Below are positions 33,501 through 44,981 of a stretch of 64,000 nt of DNA, piece after piece. Location of the stretch: NCBI GenBank assembly GCA_903813345.2, contig CAIIXF020000001.1:17443915-17507914 (forward strand). The letters run 5' to 3'. The DNA is from Owenia fusiformis (lineage: Eukaryota > Annelida > Polychaeta > Sabellida > Oweniidae). Below the pieces are notes generated by a model. It searched no databases. It was not told where the DNA came from and saw only the letters and a list, made by a program, of their open reading frames with translations. The position numbers and the translations under genes were made by a program. Position 1 is the first letter of the stretch. Each line of letters begins with the position of its first letter.

Positions 33501-36500
33501 ATGTTGGCCAATTTACTAGATACCAATGTGACAGAAGCCAGTTGAGTAAAGGCCAATAGTTTGGACCATAAATAAATGAGTAGTCCATTTCTTTCACCAT
33601 TTCCAGACTATGGTGGTTTGAAATTTTTCTACAGAAATATTTTTGCTTGACAATTACAGTTGACAGGCCTGGGTCTGACCATCCTCCTAAGCAGGTATCC
33701 AGAATCCGTACCTCCTTCTTCCCCCTGCTATAACCAATTTGGAAGCGCCCGATTAAACTGAATCACGTGATCTAATTATGCGCAATGACTTATACATGAT
33801 ATCTGTCGCAGTGTTGCGACAGCCAATCAGATTGCGAGTTCTTAATCGGGGATATGCTAACTGTTTATAGCAGGGTGTAAAAAGAAAGAAGATATTATGG
33901 ATTTTGAAGCCCTGTGATTGGAGGATGGGGTCTGACATATCCCTAAAATTTGTTTATTTTACATTTTGAATACTCACATCCACTGATCACGCCTAACCAT
34001 CGACAATGTACAGTGACAAAATATATGGGTGTACACTATAGCTGTATGTTGTCGTGTTTGAAGCAAAAATTGTGATGTAGTTTTTAAAAGATTTATCTAA
34101 GGAATATGATGAAGTATTTTATATTTAATATCATGTGCATGCTTTTAAATTGGCAAGACTTTTAACTTTAACAGATTCTCAAGCAGAGCACAAGTTTTTT
34201 CTAGGTATTTCCAACAATGTCCATGTGAACATTTTCCAACAGGTCAATCATGTGGATGGAATTACCTTTAAAAGATTTGAGCACTGCTCAAGAATCTATT
34301 AACATAAATAGGTAATTAAAAGGGAAAAATTTGAGTTGTCCAATATTTTTACGAAGGTGTTCAGTTTTGAACCAAGGTGTCCACAATTTGAAGGAAGGAC
34401 ATTTGTAAGTCCACATTTGTAAGTCACTCATGTTAGGTGTTCCCAAGTTGACAGGCCTGTATGTGGAACTAGTTAAACTGACTAGAGGTCAAAACAGAAC
34501 TCTGATATCTTTGTTCAAAAAATGTTTGAAATCAAACATGGTTTTCACTTCCTGTTTTGTCATTTCCTGTTACAAGAGGGGGATTAACCCTAGAATTCGG
34601 TAGTTTAGAAAATACAACACCAAGAAAATGCATTTTCTTGATTTTGGGGCTCCCAGAGGGTATACACATTTTTCACTGAGTGCTTTTTTTGTAGTTTATG
34701 CATGTAGACACATATACCCTACAGATGGGAGTAGAAGTTCTGCTCGATAGCCGATTTTCAAAATGGCCAAAATGTCATTTAACAGTGTGCCATGCCAATA
34801 ATTAGTCTCATATCAAATATGAACAAATTCGCTCCACTACTTTTCAAGTTATAGCAAAAATTGTAAAATTGTGTGTAAAAGCCGCCATTTTTCAAGATGG
34901 CTGCCATGTGTTTCTTAAATATGGTAATATATATTTTGCAAGTGGAGCCAAGAGACCAAGTGGGCGAGTCAATTATTTTGCAGGGATGGCATGATACACA
35001 CATTTCAATTTTGTATATAGTAAATTCCCAGGATTGATTCCAGTACAGTAAAACTGTCATAATGAACACCTCTTTAGTGAAGATCTGTGCCCAATGAACA
35101 CACAAGTCTACTCTATTGAACACCTGTCTGTAAGCAAACACCAATTCCCAGCCAGTGGTCTCAGTAACTTTTAGAGGGGATTGTACCTACAGTAAAACCT
35201 ATCTAATCCGAGGGACAAGCTAAAAGCGTTCGGATTAGGAGGTATTCACATTTTGAGGTTTTGCATTTGCAAGATTTCGGATTTTTGAAGAAATAGGAAC
35301 AAATTCAATAAATATTTATAGTTCTGTTGACTACATAGCTTTTTGGCATTAGAGTGACATGAAAATCTGATTCAAATGAATTAATTCATCCTAGAAAGCA
35401 TCACCATGAGTGAGATCATTCACGTTTTTTCAAATATTTGATCAATTTTGTATGTAACATGTGATATTATATGAAAAATGTTCAGATTAGATAGGTTAAC
35501 TTTTCAAACATGACTGTTCACTGTTCAAATTGGGAGGTGTTCATATTTCAAGGTTTTTTAACATTTGAGTCAATGCAGGCCTGTCAACTTGGGAACACCT
35601 AACATGAGTGACTTGGAAATGTTGAACACCTCCCCTCAAAATGTGGACACCTTGGTCCAAATCTGAACACCTTGATCCAAATTTTGAACACCTTGGTTTA
35701 AATTTTATTACATCTTGCCAAATTTTGAACACCTCAAATTTTTCGCGCTCGGTACACTCGCGTTTCAAACATCCCTCAACGGGGGGGGGGTAGGTACGAA
35801 AAATTTCGAACGGAATGCGTGACATATACGTAATTCGCGTGAAAAGTCCTAACAAAATGCGTACATTTTTTGCCCGCGTTCGTATTTTTGCTGTGCAGAC
35901 AATCTTTTTTAGAAATTTTTCTACAGAAATATTTTTGCTTGACAATTACCAGGTGAAATGCGTATTTGCGTGACATTTTCTGTCACGCAAAAATAACTGG
36001 CGTGACTTCAAATTCTTCAGCAAATGCGTGACAAATACGCAAATTGCGGGACAGTTGACAGGCCTGTCAATGGGAGGAAAAACGCAGAGCTGTCAAGTGT
36101 CCCGCGAATGGCGGGATTATCCCGCGAATTTGACCAAAATTTGGCTTATTCGCGTGTCTCGCAATGTCCCGCGAATTCCCGCAAATGACGGCTTTGACCT
36201 CCGCGAATTTTCAAAATTGTAACAATCCCCGAGGCTAAATAATTGTGATTATATTGTGATATAAGAAGCTAAGCTTTTTGCACTTTTGAGGAGTCAAGTT
36301 TACCTAATTTGAAAAGTGCTGCCGAACTCCCAGTGCATCAGATCATCGAAGACTGCTTTTAAAGGAGCATATAGTACACTTATAAAACTATGATTTTGAT
36401 CCAAATAACACCATAGTTGGCTTCTAGCATGCCGATTGGTATCAAAATAAAGAGGAAGAGTGCAAATTTCATTTTAATTACGGAAAAAGGGATGTATGTC

Positions 36501-39500
36501 ACGATTAGTTCCAACGTTGGCCTTTTTACTACGCGTGTCATGGCCTTCATCTCAGAACTGAACAAATGTTAGCAAACGCGAGTTCCAATAAATGGACACT
36601 GATATCTCGAAAAGAAACCTGACTCCCCATAATTTGGTGTAGAATAATCGAACCCCTATACGAATAGGTACATTTTGATATATAACACTATGGGGGTAAA
36701 TGTTTCATAGTTGGTCACGAACGCCATAAGTGCAAAGTATTCACAAGAATTTTTGAATTTCGTGTCGGATTACGGTACTCACACCTAAAGCGTGGTTTTT
36801 GATAGTTTATAATAGTTCTATGCGTATTGTGTGGAATTGTGTTGACGTTTACTAAGTTAAGTGCATTATATTTGATAAATCAGTATCTGAAAGTTTGATT
36901 CAAGAGTACTTTTACATTAAAAATCCCTTGAATGTCCTGCGACATCCCGCAAAAGGTGGATGTCCCGCAAAATCCCGCGAATTTAGGCCCTTTGTCTAGA
37001 AAAATTATCCCCCTCTGAAGTCTTTGGTGGTTACCCTGTTAATTGTCCCGCAAGTAGCGTGTTTGTCCCTCGAATGGTCCCGCGAAATCCCGCGAATTTG
37101 ATCAAAATTTGACCTTTTAGCGCAATCACACAAATCCCTTAAATGTCCCGCGAAATCCCGCGAATTTAGGTGGATGTCCCGCAAAATCCCGCGAATTTTT
37201 GGAACTGGGTCTAAAAAATCTGTCCCGCGAGAAAATCTTCGGGGGTTGACAGTACTGAAAACGGGACCAAAAAATGTTCAAATTGGGAGGTGTTTGGATT
37301 AGCCAAGTGTTCAGATATACAGGTTTTACTGTACTACAATTGTTTCCAATCTTTTGGAGGAAAGTGTACATAATTCCAGAGAAATGACAGGCGACACACT
37401 GGGAACTGGTCAAATCAGATGTTCCAACGCTTTACGTCCAGAAGAGGTCATTTCCCAGGATTATAGATGAACCCTTGGCCAATCAAAGATATAGTTTACA
37501 TAAGAGAAGTATGACTGTATGAATTCTGGGATATTCCTGTTTTGTTGAGACAGGCAGAATAAAATTAACCCTTTTCAAAAGTCAACTGAATAACCATCCT
37601 CTTATTTCTATTCTGTAGACTCAAATATATGGTTAAGTAGGAGCAAAGCTAGCAAATGACAAGGCGGTGCAGCCAATAGCGTAGCATCATATACGCAAAA
37701 ACGCCATTGCAAACTCTCAAAATTAAGAGAAAATTTGATTTTTTTTATATTGAAAACAACATGCAATTTTTTAAAAACAACTTGTAAAAATTGCCTGTTG
37801 CTGATGAAACCCCTGAATCATTGGCCAATAATTTATCTGTGCATTCTTATCTATATTATTCAATTCGCTTCTGATTTTGGAATTAACAGATCTGATATTT
37901 ATTGACCACTAAACTTTTAGTAGGTTTTCTTTAATAAGGCAATTTGAGTATGTGGAAATTGATAGGGTATGTGTATATCCTGCCACTTGGTGAAAAATGT
38001 GTATACCCTCTGGGAGGGAATGTACTAAAAACCCTTCGACCTACGACCCTTCGACCCTACGACTTACTTGGTGTCAAGAATTTTTGGAATATATTTTATT
38101 GAAAAACCCTCTGACCTCTGATTTCCCAGTCCAGTTTACTAAATGATTACGTATAGTTCCAACTTGAGCTCCCTGTAGGATTTAATCTACCTAATTGGAA
38201 AATGTTTTGTACGTACTCTTGCAATGGAAACATAGTTGGTACCCAGTCCTCTTGTTACCATTTTTTACACCAACCCCACACACATTACAAATATGATGGT
38301 TATTAGACTTAGCAGAAATCTTGAGAACTCTAGAATCTCTGGTCATAAAAGGAAATGTAACTATGACGATTTGAATATTTATGAATTAGGAAGGTTTGTA
38401 CATGTCAAAACATTGTCACTTCAAAGAATTCATAATCTACTGCTTGCCTATCAATCAAAGGTATGAATAGTGCAGCTGAATTGCGGAAGGAATATAAGAA
38501 TCGCGCTGAAAAACACTCTTTTCAAATTAGGATATCTCTAGAAATATAAGACCAATCACTAAGTTTTATACACCATTAAAAAGCTTAATTCACCGATAAT
38601 TTAAGAAATAATTTTCATGATTAATGGAGAAATACTTTTCTCTATATTTGACCAGAAAGAACATGAATAACTGAAAATGAATGATTATCTTCTATGCCCG
38701 ACAGGCGGGAAATGAACAAACACACTAATTTAGACTAGGCAATGAGAATTAGCTTATTTGTTTTGCATCCCTTTGCTTGCAAGATTTTAAGCAAATCAGA
38801 AAACACAATCACTTCCAAATGGCAACCCAAGAGTCTGAAGGTACCATCGCATTTCGTTCAATCAGAATTGGAAATAGCGGACAATTTGATGTGTGTCAAA
38901 ATTCTAAGTTGCTGTAACTGGGAAGAGTAATAGGCTATGGAGCGATTTTTGCATATATAATTTGTGAAAAGACACTATCTTATGACACTTTGGCAAGTAG
39001 GCAGCCATTTTGAAAAATGGCTTCTAACTTAGTGTGTGTTATTTTGCATATTAACTCGAAAAGTAGTGGACCTATTTTTTCACATTTGATATGTTGATAC
39101 TCATAAGCATCCCAAGTAAAAAGAAATGGCAACTCTCATGTAATAATTGGTTAACTTTGGTCTAATAATTATGCATTTTGATAAAAGTTAACCTATTTGT
39201 TAAATGAGCATTAAATCAATGAAAGTTGAATGTCAATAAATAGCTATTTATTACACCTATTTATTATTCTAACAACTATGTTATAATGCTCTTTGAATAA
39301 TTAGGTAACTTTTTGCCATCCTTGCTACCCTAGGTGATAAAAATTAGCTAATTGTTAAGATTGGACTTTATAAGAAATGTGGCAATGAGTATTAGCAAAA
39401 TATTAACTTTCCCGCTCTTTTTAAACCAAAAGAAAAATGGCTGACAAAGAATGTTCAACTGTAAGAGATTTGGGTAATTTTATAATTTTATAACAATTGA

Positions 39501-42500
39501 ATGAAAATGACCAATCAAATATAGATTCAGAAGTTACTGACATACTTGAACATTCTGCATGTCTACTTTGTGAGAGGTAAAATGTAAGTATTGCTGTGTT
39601 ATTGAAGTTTAGATGGGCAAATCTTCTTTTCTTTGTGAATTTATCAAGGCCAAATTTTAATTATATTCATACAGTCAAAGTGGCCAAGCATAAATGTGTT
39701 GTGTTATGTAGTAGTAGTATATTTGTTTATTAAAGTCTCACATGTCTCCTGGACATCAAGCCGTTGCCGGCTTAGGAGAGACTATAAAATGTAGTACATT
39801 AAAATTCAATTTATAAAATGGTGTTTAAAATATAATCAGTTTAGCCATATTAAAATATTAATGTTCTTCTGTGTTTCATTATATTAATCAATGTATTGGC
39901 TAAAGTCCTATGTAGGTTGGAGTTCATAATGAGAGCATATTGAACTAGATTATTGCACTGATTAAAGTCACTATATAAAATATTCATTTTGTTTATAAGT
40001 TCTTGCCTTTGTTGTTCATACATATTGCAAGATAAAAGAATGTGTCTTTCATCTTCAATTGAGCCTGTCCCACATATACAAAGTCTGTTATCAATGGGAG
40101 TTGGTGGTCTACAGTATCTGCCAGTCTCTATATGGATTTTGCATGTGTTTTGTGTAGCCTGTAGGTACGTAACTTGTTACCATTTATTGGAGCTTTGCTG
40201 TCATCCCAGAGATTATGCATCCATGTGGTGTGATCCGCCGAAATAAGCAGTTGCTTGAAGGCTTGAAGTTTTGTCTTTACATTAGATATATATGGTTCAT
40301 TGAAGTATTCTGTTCCAGACGATTCAAATAACAAGGTAGTCTGCATTTCCCATGACTTTGATCGTCCTGGAAAAGTACATGATGATGACCATATAAAGAC
40401 TTTCCTATTGAGACGGTCATGGTCCATGTTAGTTAGCCTACAGAACAGACGTGCAATTTCCACACGCTGTTTAGTGTAAATTGATGGCCATGCCATGTCT
40501 CCGGTGGTGGCTATGTTTGGTGCACATTTCCCAAGGCATAGAAAATAACGACATGCTCTGTTCTGTATGGCATTTATGCATGAATACTGTCTTGTACCCC
40601 ATATTCCAGCTCCATATAGGAGAATTGGCTGGACCATAGTTTCAAAAAGTCTTGTGTATACTTTATATGGGAATCCTCCAAAGGATTTAAATTTGGCAAT
40701 CACCGCTCCAAGAGCTCGGTTGGCAGATTTTGCGAGTATTTTTACTGATTCATTATAGTCCAGATGTTCATTAAAATACAGTCCCAGATATTTATAATCA
40801 TGTGTGTAATCAAGTGTAATTTCACCACATATAAATTGTTTCTGGCATCGATTAACATTTTTGGGGCGGAAATGCATTATTTTGGTTTTGTCTTTATTAA
40901 TCTGTACTCTCCACTTTTTGCACCATTCATTTAATATATTAAGTAGTTGTTGTAGATTATCTGGGCTTGGGGCGATCAAAATAATATCATCTGCATATGC
41001 TAAAATACCTATGTTAGTCCCTCCAATGTCAATGCCATATCCAGTGGTATTGATTTCTGATATAAGGTCATTGAGATATATCGAAAAAAGCGTGGGCGAT
41101 AATTTGCACCCCTGTTTCAGACCACAGGTCACGTCAAACCATTCTGTACTGCTGCCGTCACTCATCCTTACTGCACACTGAACATCCTTGTACATTGATG
41201 TAATTGCAGCATACATACGTCCTTTAACACCCATGTTTGCAAGTTTGAGCCACATGCAGTCTCTATTGATATTGTCAAACGCACGGCGGGCGTCCACTAG
41301 AGAAACGAAGGTAGATTGCTTGTTATGACCAATTGTACCATGTAGTTAAAATATAGGTATTTTATAAAGATTATGAAGATAAATGCTGCATGCTGGATGC
41401 CAAGAGGGTCCTTCAATAAATGTGAGCCTTCTGGCCTTCAGGACAATTCTGAATGGGTGAAATTACGGATGTCCCATAATAATTGCTTATATCATCTTAC
41501 ACACCCAGGGCCAACCTAAAATGAACAATTTGCGTGAGATTTCCAAAAATTGTGGTACTTTTACGGGAGATTTTTCCAAAATCTGGTAGTTTTTACAGGA
41601 GGTTTTCTAATAAATTGGTAGTTTTCGCCATAGATTTTTAAAAATCGGCAGTTTTTGAGGTAAATTTTCAAACAACTGGAGTTTTTACGGTAGTTTTGAA
41701 ATAAAACGGTACTTTTTAAAAAAAAGCGGATTATCTCCTGTTTTTTCTAATAAAAGCAATAGTTCTTGCGGTTCTGCAAAAAGTGGTACTTTTGTGGGAG
41801 ATTTTTGACAAAATCTGTTGTTTTTGCAACGAATGTTGAAAAACTTTGGACTTTGCCATGAATATACGCTTTGCATGGCCAGATTTGAATATTCACGCGA
41901 ATTACATGTACGTCACGCATTTACTTCGAATTTGTGTGTCCCTAACCACCTAATTTTACATATTATTTGATGTTTTTGGTTCGTATAGTAGAAAATAAAT
42001 TTTGTAGACCATAATGCATCTTGGGTAAGAGTAATGCAACAAATAGGTTTTAAATATAGCTAATAAATAGGTAATACTCTGATAATTCTAATCTAACACT
42101 ACATTGTTGTTACAATGTAATTTTCATTTTATAATCAGTCAATATTCTACATGAGCGTTGAATGGTAATAAATACCTTATTATTAACACCTATTTATTAA
42201 CCTAATTCTCTCTAATTTGCATGATAAATTTTTTAGGTATTTGTTAGCTGAGAATTAACAGAGTATTACCTGGTAACAAATACCTTATTATTAACACCTA
42301 TTTATTAACGTAATTCTCTCTAATTTGCATGATAAATTTTTTAGGTATTTGTTAGCTAAGAATTAATAGAGTATTACCTATTTATTGTCAATATTTTCCC
42401 ATTGATTTTTTTCACTTGGGATGGCACATTGGCCAGGTGGCTTTACTAAAACTTGAAAAGTAGTTGAACGATTTTGAGATCAAAAGTTCGATGGGATTTG

Positions 42501-44981
42501 CTCCACCTCGCGTTGCTGTGATCTAGTTCTGAAATGTTTCATATCTATGTCTAATTATAGTTGTATAGATGTGTTTGTAATAACCTTTATGCCCTTAAAA
42601 TGTATATATTCAGGGGGGGGGACATTCGTGGGTTCAAGTGGACCACTCCATTGGCCAAATATTCTCTCAAAATCAGTACAATTTTTCACGATTCTGAGCA
42701 TTTTCAAGATTTCTGGGCCACTTGAAAATTGTGAAATGTTCACCCCTTGATCCTTTTGAAAAACTTAAATTGGCAGAAGCTGGTTATACGAACCTGATAT
42801 GACCTAGCTTGCAAGCTTTTTCTTGAGTTTGTGTTTATTTTCCTTGTACCCTTGCATGCTTTGGATTTTGTAGGATGCAAAACAAAGAATCTACTTACTG
42901 TAAAACGGGTAATTTTGACACCGGGAAATTTTAGCGATTTTTCAATTTTAGGGGGTTTTAGCGCGGGAAATTTTAGCGAAATGAAGATTAATCTTTAAAA
43001 AATCAAATTAGCGAAATGCATTAGAAATTTTATCATTTATGGCAGAAGAATGAATAACGGACATGACAGAGGAATAATCAAAATGTAAGACTTCTAACGC
43101 ACATGGTATTGGTCCAAACTACTGTAATCTCATCTGACTAATCACAAAATCACGGTAGCATTTAAAATCGTTGATTTTTCGGTCCAAACTAATCTCAAAT
43201 TACAAACCAGAAGTCGAGCACTGAACGAAAAGCTCCCTAAATAAAAGTATTCATGTAGTTTCCCGGGAATTTGCAAATTTTAGCGCCTGGTTTATTTTAA
43301 CCCCGGTTTATTTTAGCGAATTGAATTTTTAGCGAAACTATAGCAATCGCTAACAATCGCTAACAATTACCCCTCGCTAACAATACCCGTTTTACAGTAT
43401 TTAGTTGGCATTAGATTCTTAACTATACAAATCCAAATTGAATCAAAGTTGATAAAATCAAAAGACGGTTCTCTTTTAACTATATAAAAAATTTGACCTC
43501 CTGAAAATATGCACGATGCGCCACTGTTACAATGTGATGGGAAAAGCACAAATATTTTTACTGAGGAGGTAAGAAACGTTCACATTCGAATGTGCTTGAA
43601 AACATTAAACCTGCACATCGCTCTAAAACGCAATATGTTGACATATATTGTTTTTACATTTTCAAGCTCAAATATAAAGTTTATGTAAATAAAAAAAAAA
43701 AATTATCTGCGTAATGTCAAAGAACAATCATTTAGTTAAAAAAATAAAAAGGCGATTGCGGGATTAGAACCCGAGCCTCACGCATGCTAAGCGAGCATTC
43801 TACCGCTAGACCACCGTGATATTATGAATGGTGGAAGTAATTAAACGCTACTTATTTTGATGCTATGATTCGGAAGTGACGTCACGTTCTTCATTTAAAA
43901 ACCTTTCCAAAATCATATCGCCGGCTCCGATCGAAGCAATTCAATGAAAAATCTTTGAAATGACACATTTATCGTAAGTATTTCTACACAAGATTTGCCC
44001 CATTTGTTCTTCATTCTATAATCTTTCATTAAGCTCAAAATGATAAAGTTCATCATGAGAAATAGAAGGTCGAAGGGTTTTTATAAAAATATATTTCAAA
44101 AATTCTTGACACGCTGTAAGTCGTAGGTTGCAGGGTCGAAGGGTCGAAGGGTTTTTAGTACATTCCCTCTGGGAGCCCAAAAATCAAAGAAAATGCATTT
44201 TCTTGGTGTTGTATTTTCTAAACTACCCTAGAATTCAAAGATGACATACACTTATAATTTCAGGCCGTCCAACTGTCCCGCAATTTGCCTATTTGTCACG
44301 CATTTGCTGGAAAATTTGAAGTCATGCAAGTTTTTTAGCGTGACAGAGTATGTCACGCAAATACACAACAGGGAATCCCCTTTTAATCCAACTGTCATCT
44401 TGAAAAGTGATGGTATCTCTCTCAATGAAAAAGAAAAATGTTCTAATTCTGACGATAAACCCAGATAATTGTGGATTCAACTACACGAAAAGAATGCTAA
44501 AATACCCAGGAATCTATTGAAGTAGGTATCGTAAGAGGCGTAGAAAATTCTCCCATCTTGTATTAAATCATACAGGCAAAAGATTGAGACGTTCTCAGGA
44601 TTACAGTCCTGGCACGGGATAAATCAACATCCTTCAAATCCAATTTTCAAAAAATAAATTTGAAGAAACAATAAAAGGTAAGTGGAATTAGAAGATGGTT
44701 TCAAGTTATTACAGAAGTCAATTTGAAAAAGTCGGGTAACTTTTCACACTGGTATCCACCAGCTTAGTTTTACTTACTTTGGGAACATTTTGGGCCTCAT
44801 TTAAAAACATAGGCCCCATTATCCCCATAAATGAGGGAAAATAATGAAATAAATCTACACTTCTCAGAAATTTTCTGATAAAAAATTGGAATCTACCTTG
44901 ATTTCCACCTCCGGGGTGCTCATTCCAACACCTATCTCCATATCGACAATGTCCTTGTTGGTAAAACCTACAAACTACCAT
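29795..44981 (-). CDS. NUP42: Nucleoporin NUP42 (NUPL2/hCG1), complete, 7 coding exons
   Basis: FG nucleoporin of the cytoplasmic face of the nuclear pore; in animals it binds GLE1 and supports DDX19-driven mRNA export. Coding exons on the - strand: 44897-44981, 33342-33471, 32562-32656, 31540-31616, 31214-31300, 30820-30868, 29795-30594. All junctions are GT-AG and the frame stays open for 440 residues, near the 423 of human NUP42. Residues 4-22 form a CCCH zinc finger (C4, C12, C18, H22) in [20 protein letters not shown]. Residues 72-174 are the conserved helical middle ([31 protein letters not shown]). Residues 175-395 are FG repeats, including five LFGKP. Residues about 400-440 ([27 protein letters not shown]) are the GLE1-binding C-terminus. 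Intron 1 is 11.4 kb, swollen by transposons; the other introns are at most about 950 bp. It is divergent from MTERF3. Confidence 0.93.
31989..32378. mobile_element. Decayed CTGTA-type MITE in NUP42 intron 3
   Basis: Left end CTGTAAATTGCTTTCATTTG; right end, inverted, CCGTAGATTGCTTTAATTTC. Same family as 25903-26238, with more mutations, and flanked by TA only at the right. Confidence 0.55.
32821..33136. mobile_element. CTGTA-type MITE in NUP42 intron 2
   Basis: Starts CTGTACACTTAATTTGAC and ends GCCAAATTAAATGTATTTACAG, TA on both sides (32819-32820, 33137-33138). AATTTGGCGGA words recur inside, with an inner palindrome near 33070-33095. Third copy of the AATTTGGCG family in this window. Confidence 0.7.
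34650..38016. repeat. Segment bounded by perfect 27-bp inverted repeats
   Basis: CTCCCAGAGGGTATACACAT begins the left end at 34650-34676; the exact inverse ends at 38016. Flanking DNA on both sides resembles 44060-44235, where the two flanks are nearly adjacent (CTCTGGGAGCCC), so this may be a 3.3-kb insertion into an older repeat. A GGCCATTTT-family fragment (34690-34915) and other repeats lie inside. Junction details do not give a clean target duplication. Confidence 0.5.
36050..37230. repeat. CCCGCGAA word array
   Basis: TCCCGCGAATTT, TCCCGCAAAATCCCGCGAAT and close variants occur about a dozen times in two clusters (36095-36215 and 36930-37225), in an otherwise AT-rich, CpG-poor region. 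The neighbouring stretch 35575-35730 has a similar array of GAACACCTTGGTCCAAAT with a period of about 24 bases, and its inverse at about 34360-34460. Confidence 0.6.
39708..41345 (-). mobile_element. 5'-truncated non-LTR retrotransposon
   Basis: It consists of the reverse transcriptase fragment plus about 400 bp of 3' tail ending in a short TAC microsatellite (on the - strand ..ATATACTACTACTAC, about 39708-39720), a common way for LINE copies to end. 5' truncation inside the polymerase domain removes the endonuclease. No target duplication identified. Confidence 0.7.
40128..41345 (-). pseudogene. LINE reverse transcriptase fragment
   Basis: Open for 405 codons from a stop just upstream to the terminal stop at 40128. 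It lacks an initiator ATG because the copy is truncated. Motif [12 protein letters not shown] lies at 41267-41300. [20 protein letters not shown] (motif B) follows about 55 residues later, and the catalytic YADD is about 100 residues in, followed by the thumb and a Cys-containing C-terminal region (KVFIWSSSC). The catalytic aspartates are intact and there are no internal stops, so the insertion is fairly recent. The clade (CR1/L2/Jockey-like versus other) cannot be fixed by eye. Confidence 0.85.
41535..41850. repeat. Degenerate tandem array, period about 31 bp
   Basis: Units read roughly GGTAGTTTTTACGGGAGATT followed by TTCCAAAATCT; about ten are recognisable, most clear at 41540-41720. It lies within the 39111-42420 insertion, upstream of the LINE fragment's truncation point. 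Confidence 0.65.
42164..42382. repeat. Tandem duplication, 109-bp unit
   Basis: ACCTTATTATTAACACCTAT starts at 42173 and again at 42282; the two units are almost identical and carry TATTTATTA words. It lies near the right end of the 39111-42420 insertion. Confidence 0.8.
42898..43397. mobile_element. CTGTA-type MITE, TTTTAGCGA words
   Basis: Ends CTGTAAAACGGGTA and TACCCGTTTTACAG, exact 14-bp inverted repeats, TA on both sides (42896-42897, 43398-43399). ATTTTAGCGA, TTTTAGCGC and similar words recur at both ends of the interior. Same layout as 25903-26238, different word. Confidence 0.8.
43751..43820 (-). tRNA. tRNA-like sequence, Ala(AGC)-type loop, probable pseudogene or SINE head
   Basis: The - strand has a D-arm box (TGGTCTAGCGGTAGA), an anticodon loop TTAGCAT (anticodon AGC), a T-arm box GGGTTCTAATCCC and a TTTTT run right after it. 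The anticodon stem has 4 of 5 pairs and the T stem 4 of 5. The acceptor ends (ATCACGG and AATCGCC) do not pair. The D-arm looks more Gly/Glu-like than Ala-like. A functional tRNA is unlikely; a decayed gene or the head of a SINE fits better. Confidence 0.5.
44369..44627 (+). repeat. Local repeat, three copies around the NUP42-MTERF3 interval
   Basis: The segment with AATCCAACTGTCATCTTGAA and CCCAGGAATCTATTGAAGTA recurs in the same orientation at 47488-47740 and inverted at about 47195-47345. One copy is in NUP42 intron 1, two are upstream of MTERF3. Function not apparent. Confidence 0.65.
44897..44981 (-). CDS. NUP42: NUP42 first coding exon: CCCH zinc finger
   Basis: ATG at 44979-44981 opens [20 protein letters not shown] followed by EHPGGGNQ. 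The exon ends CAAG, with donor GTAGAT, leaving one base of the next codon. The C-X7-C-X5-C-X3-H spacing is that of NUP42. The exon is 11.4 kb from exon 2; the phases match and the joined protein has the family length, so no intervening exon is required. Confidence 0.9.

Larger units (their letters stand above)
39111..42420. mobile_element. 3.3-kb TIR insertion splitting an older repeat
   Basis: Ends CCCAAGTAAAAA and TTTTTTCACTTGGG are inverted. It interrupts a GGCCATTTT-family repeat exactly between AAGCAT (to 39110) and ATGGCACA (from 42421), with AT duplicated; intact copies read AAGCATGGCACA. Both sub-ends share TATTTATTA-rich words. Inside sit a LINE fragment and two tandem arrays. The TIR element and the LINE are probably separate, nested arrivals. 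Confidence 0.65.
33472..44896. other. NUP42 intron 1, transposon-filled
   Basis: This 11.4-kb intron contains, in order: a MITE near 33680-33925 (inverse of 2704-2940); a fragment at about 34460-34575 matching one end of the palindromic element at 58404-59167; repeat flanks with 27-bp inverted ends (34650-34676, 37990-38016); the CCCGCGAA array (36050-37230); the 3.3-kb insert at 39111-42420 with a LINE fragment; a CTGTA MITE (42898-43397); a tRNA-like sequence (43751-43820); and a repeat at 44369-44627 also found near MTERF3. No extra NUP42 exon is needed to complete the protein. Confidence 0.6.

Noticed and set aside
35541-35945. 134-codon open frame on the - strand
   Set aside because: It runs across a tandem word array (GAACACCTTGG) and repeat DNA; no domain or splice context.
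40861-41181. 106-codon frame on the + strand
   Set aside because: Antisense shadow of the LINE reverse transcriptase.
44718-44896. Extension of the NUP42 first-exon frame to 87 codons
   Set aside because: The frame reads through a good donor (CAAG/GTAGAT) into intron; family alignment stops at the donor.
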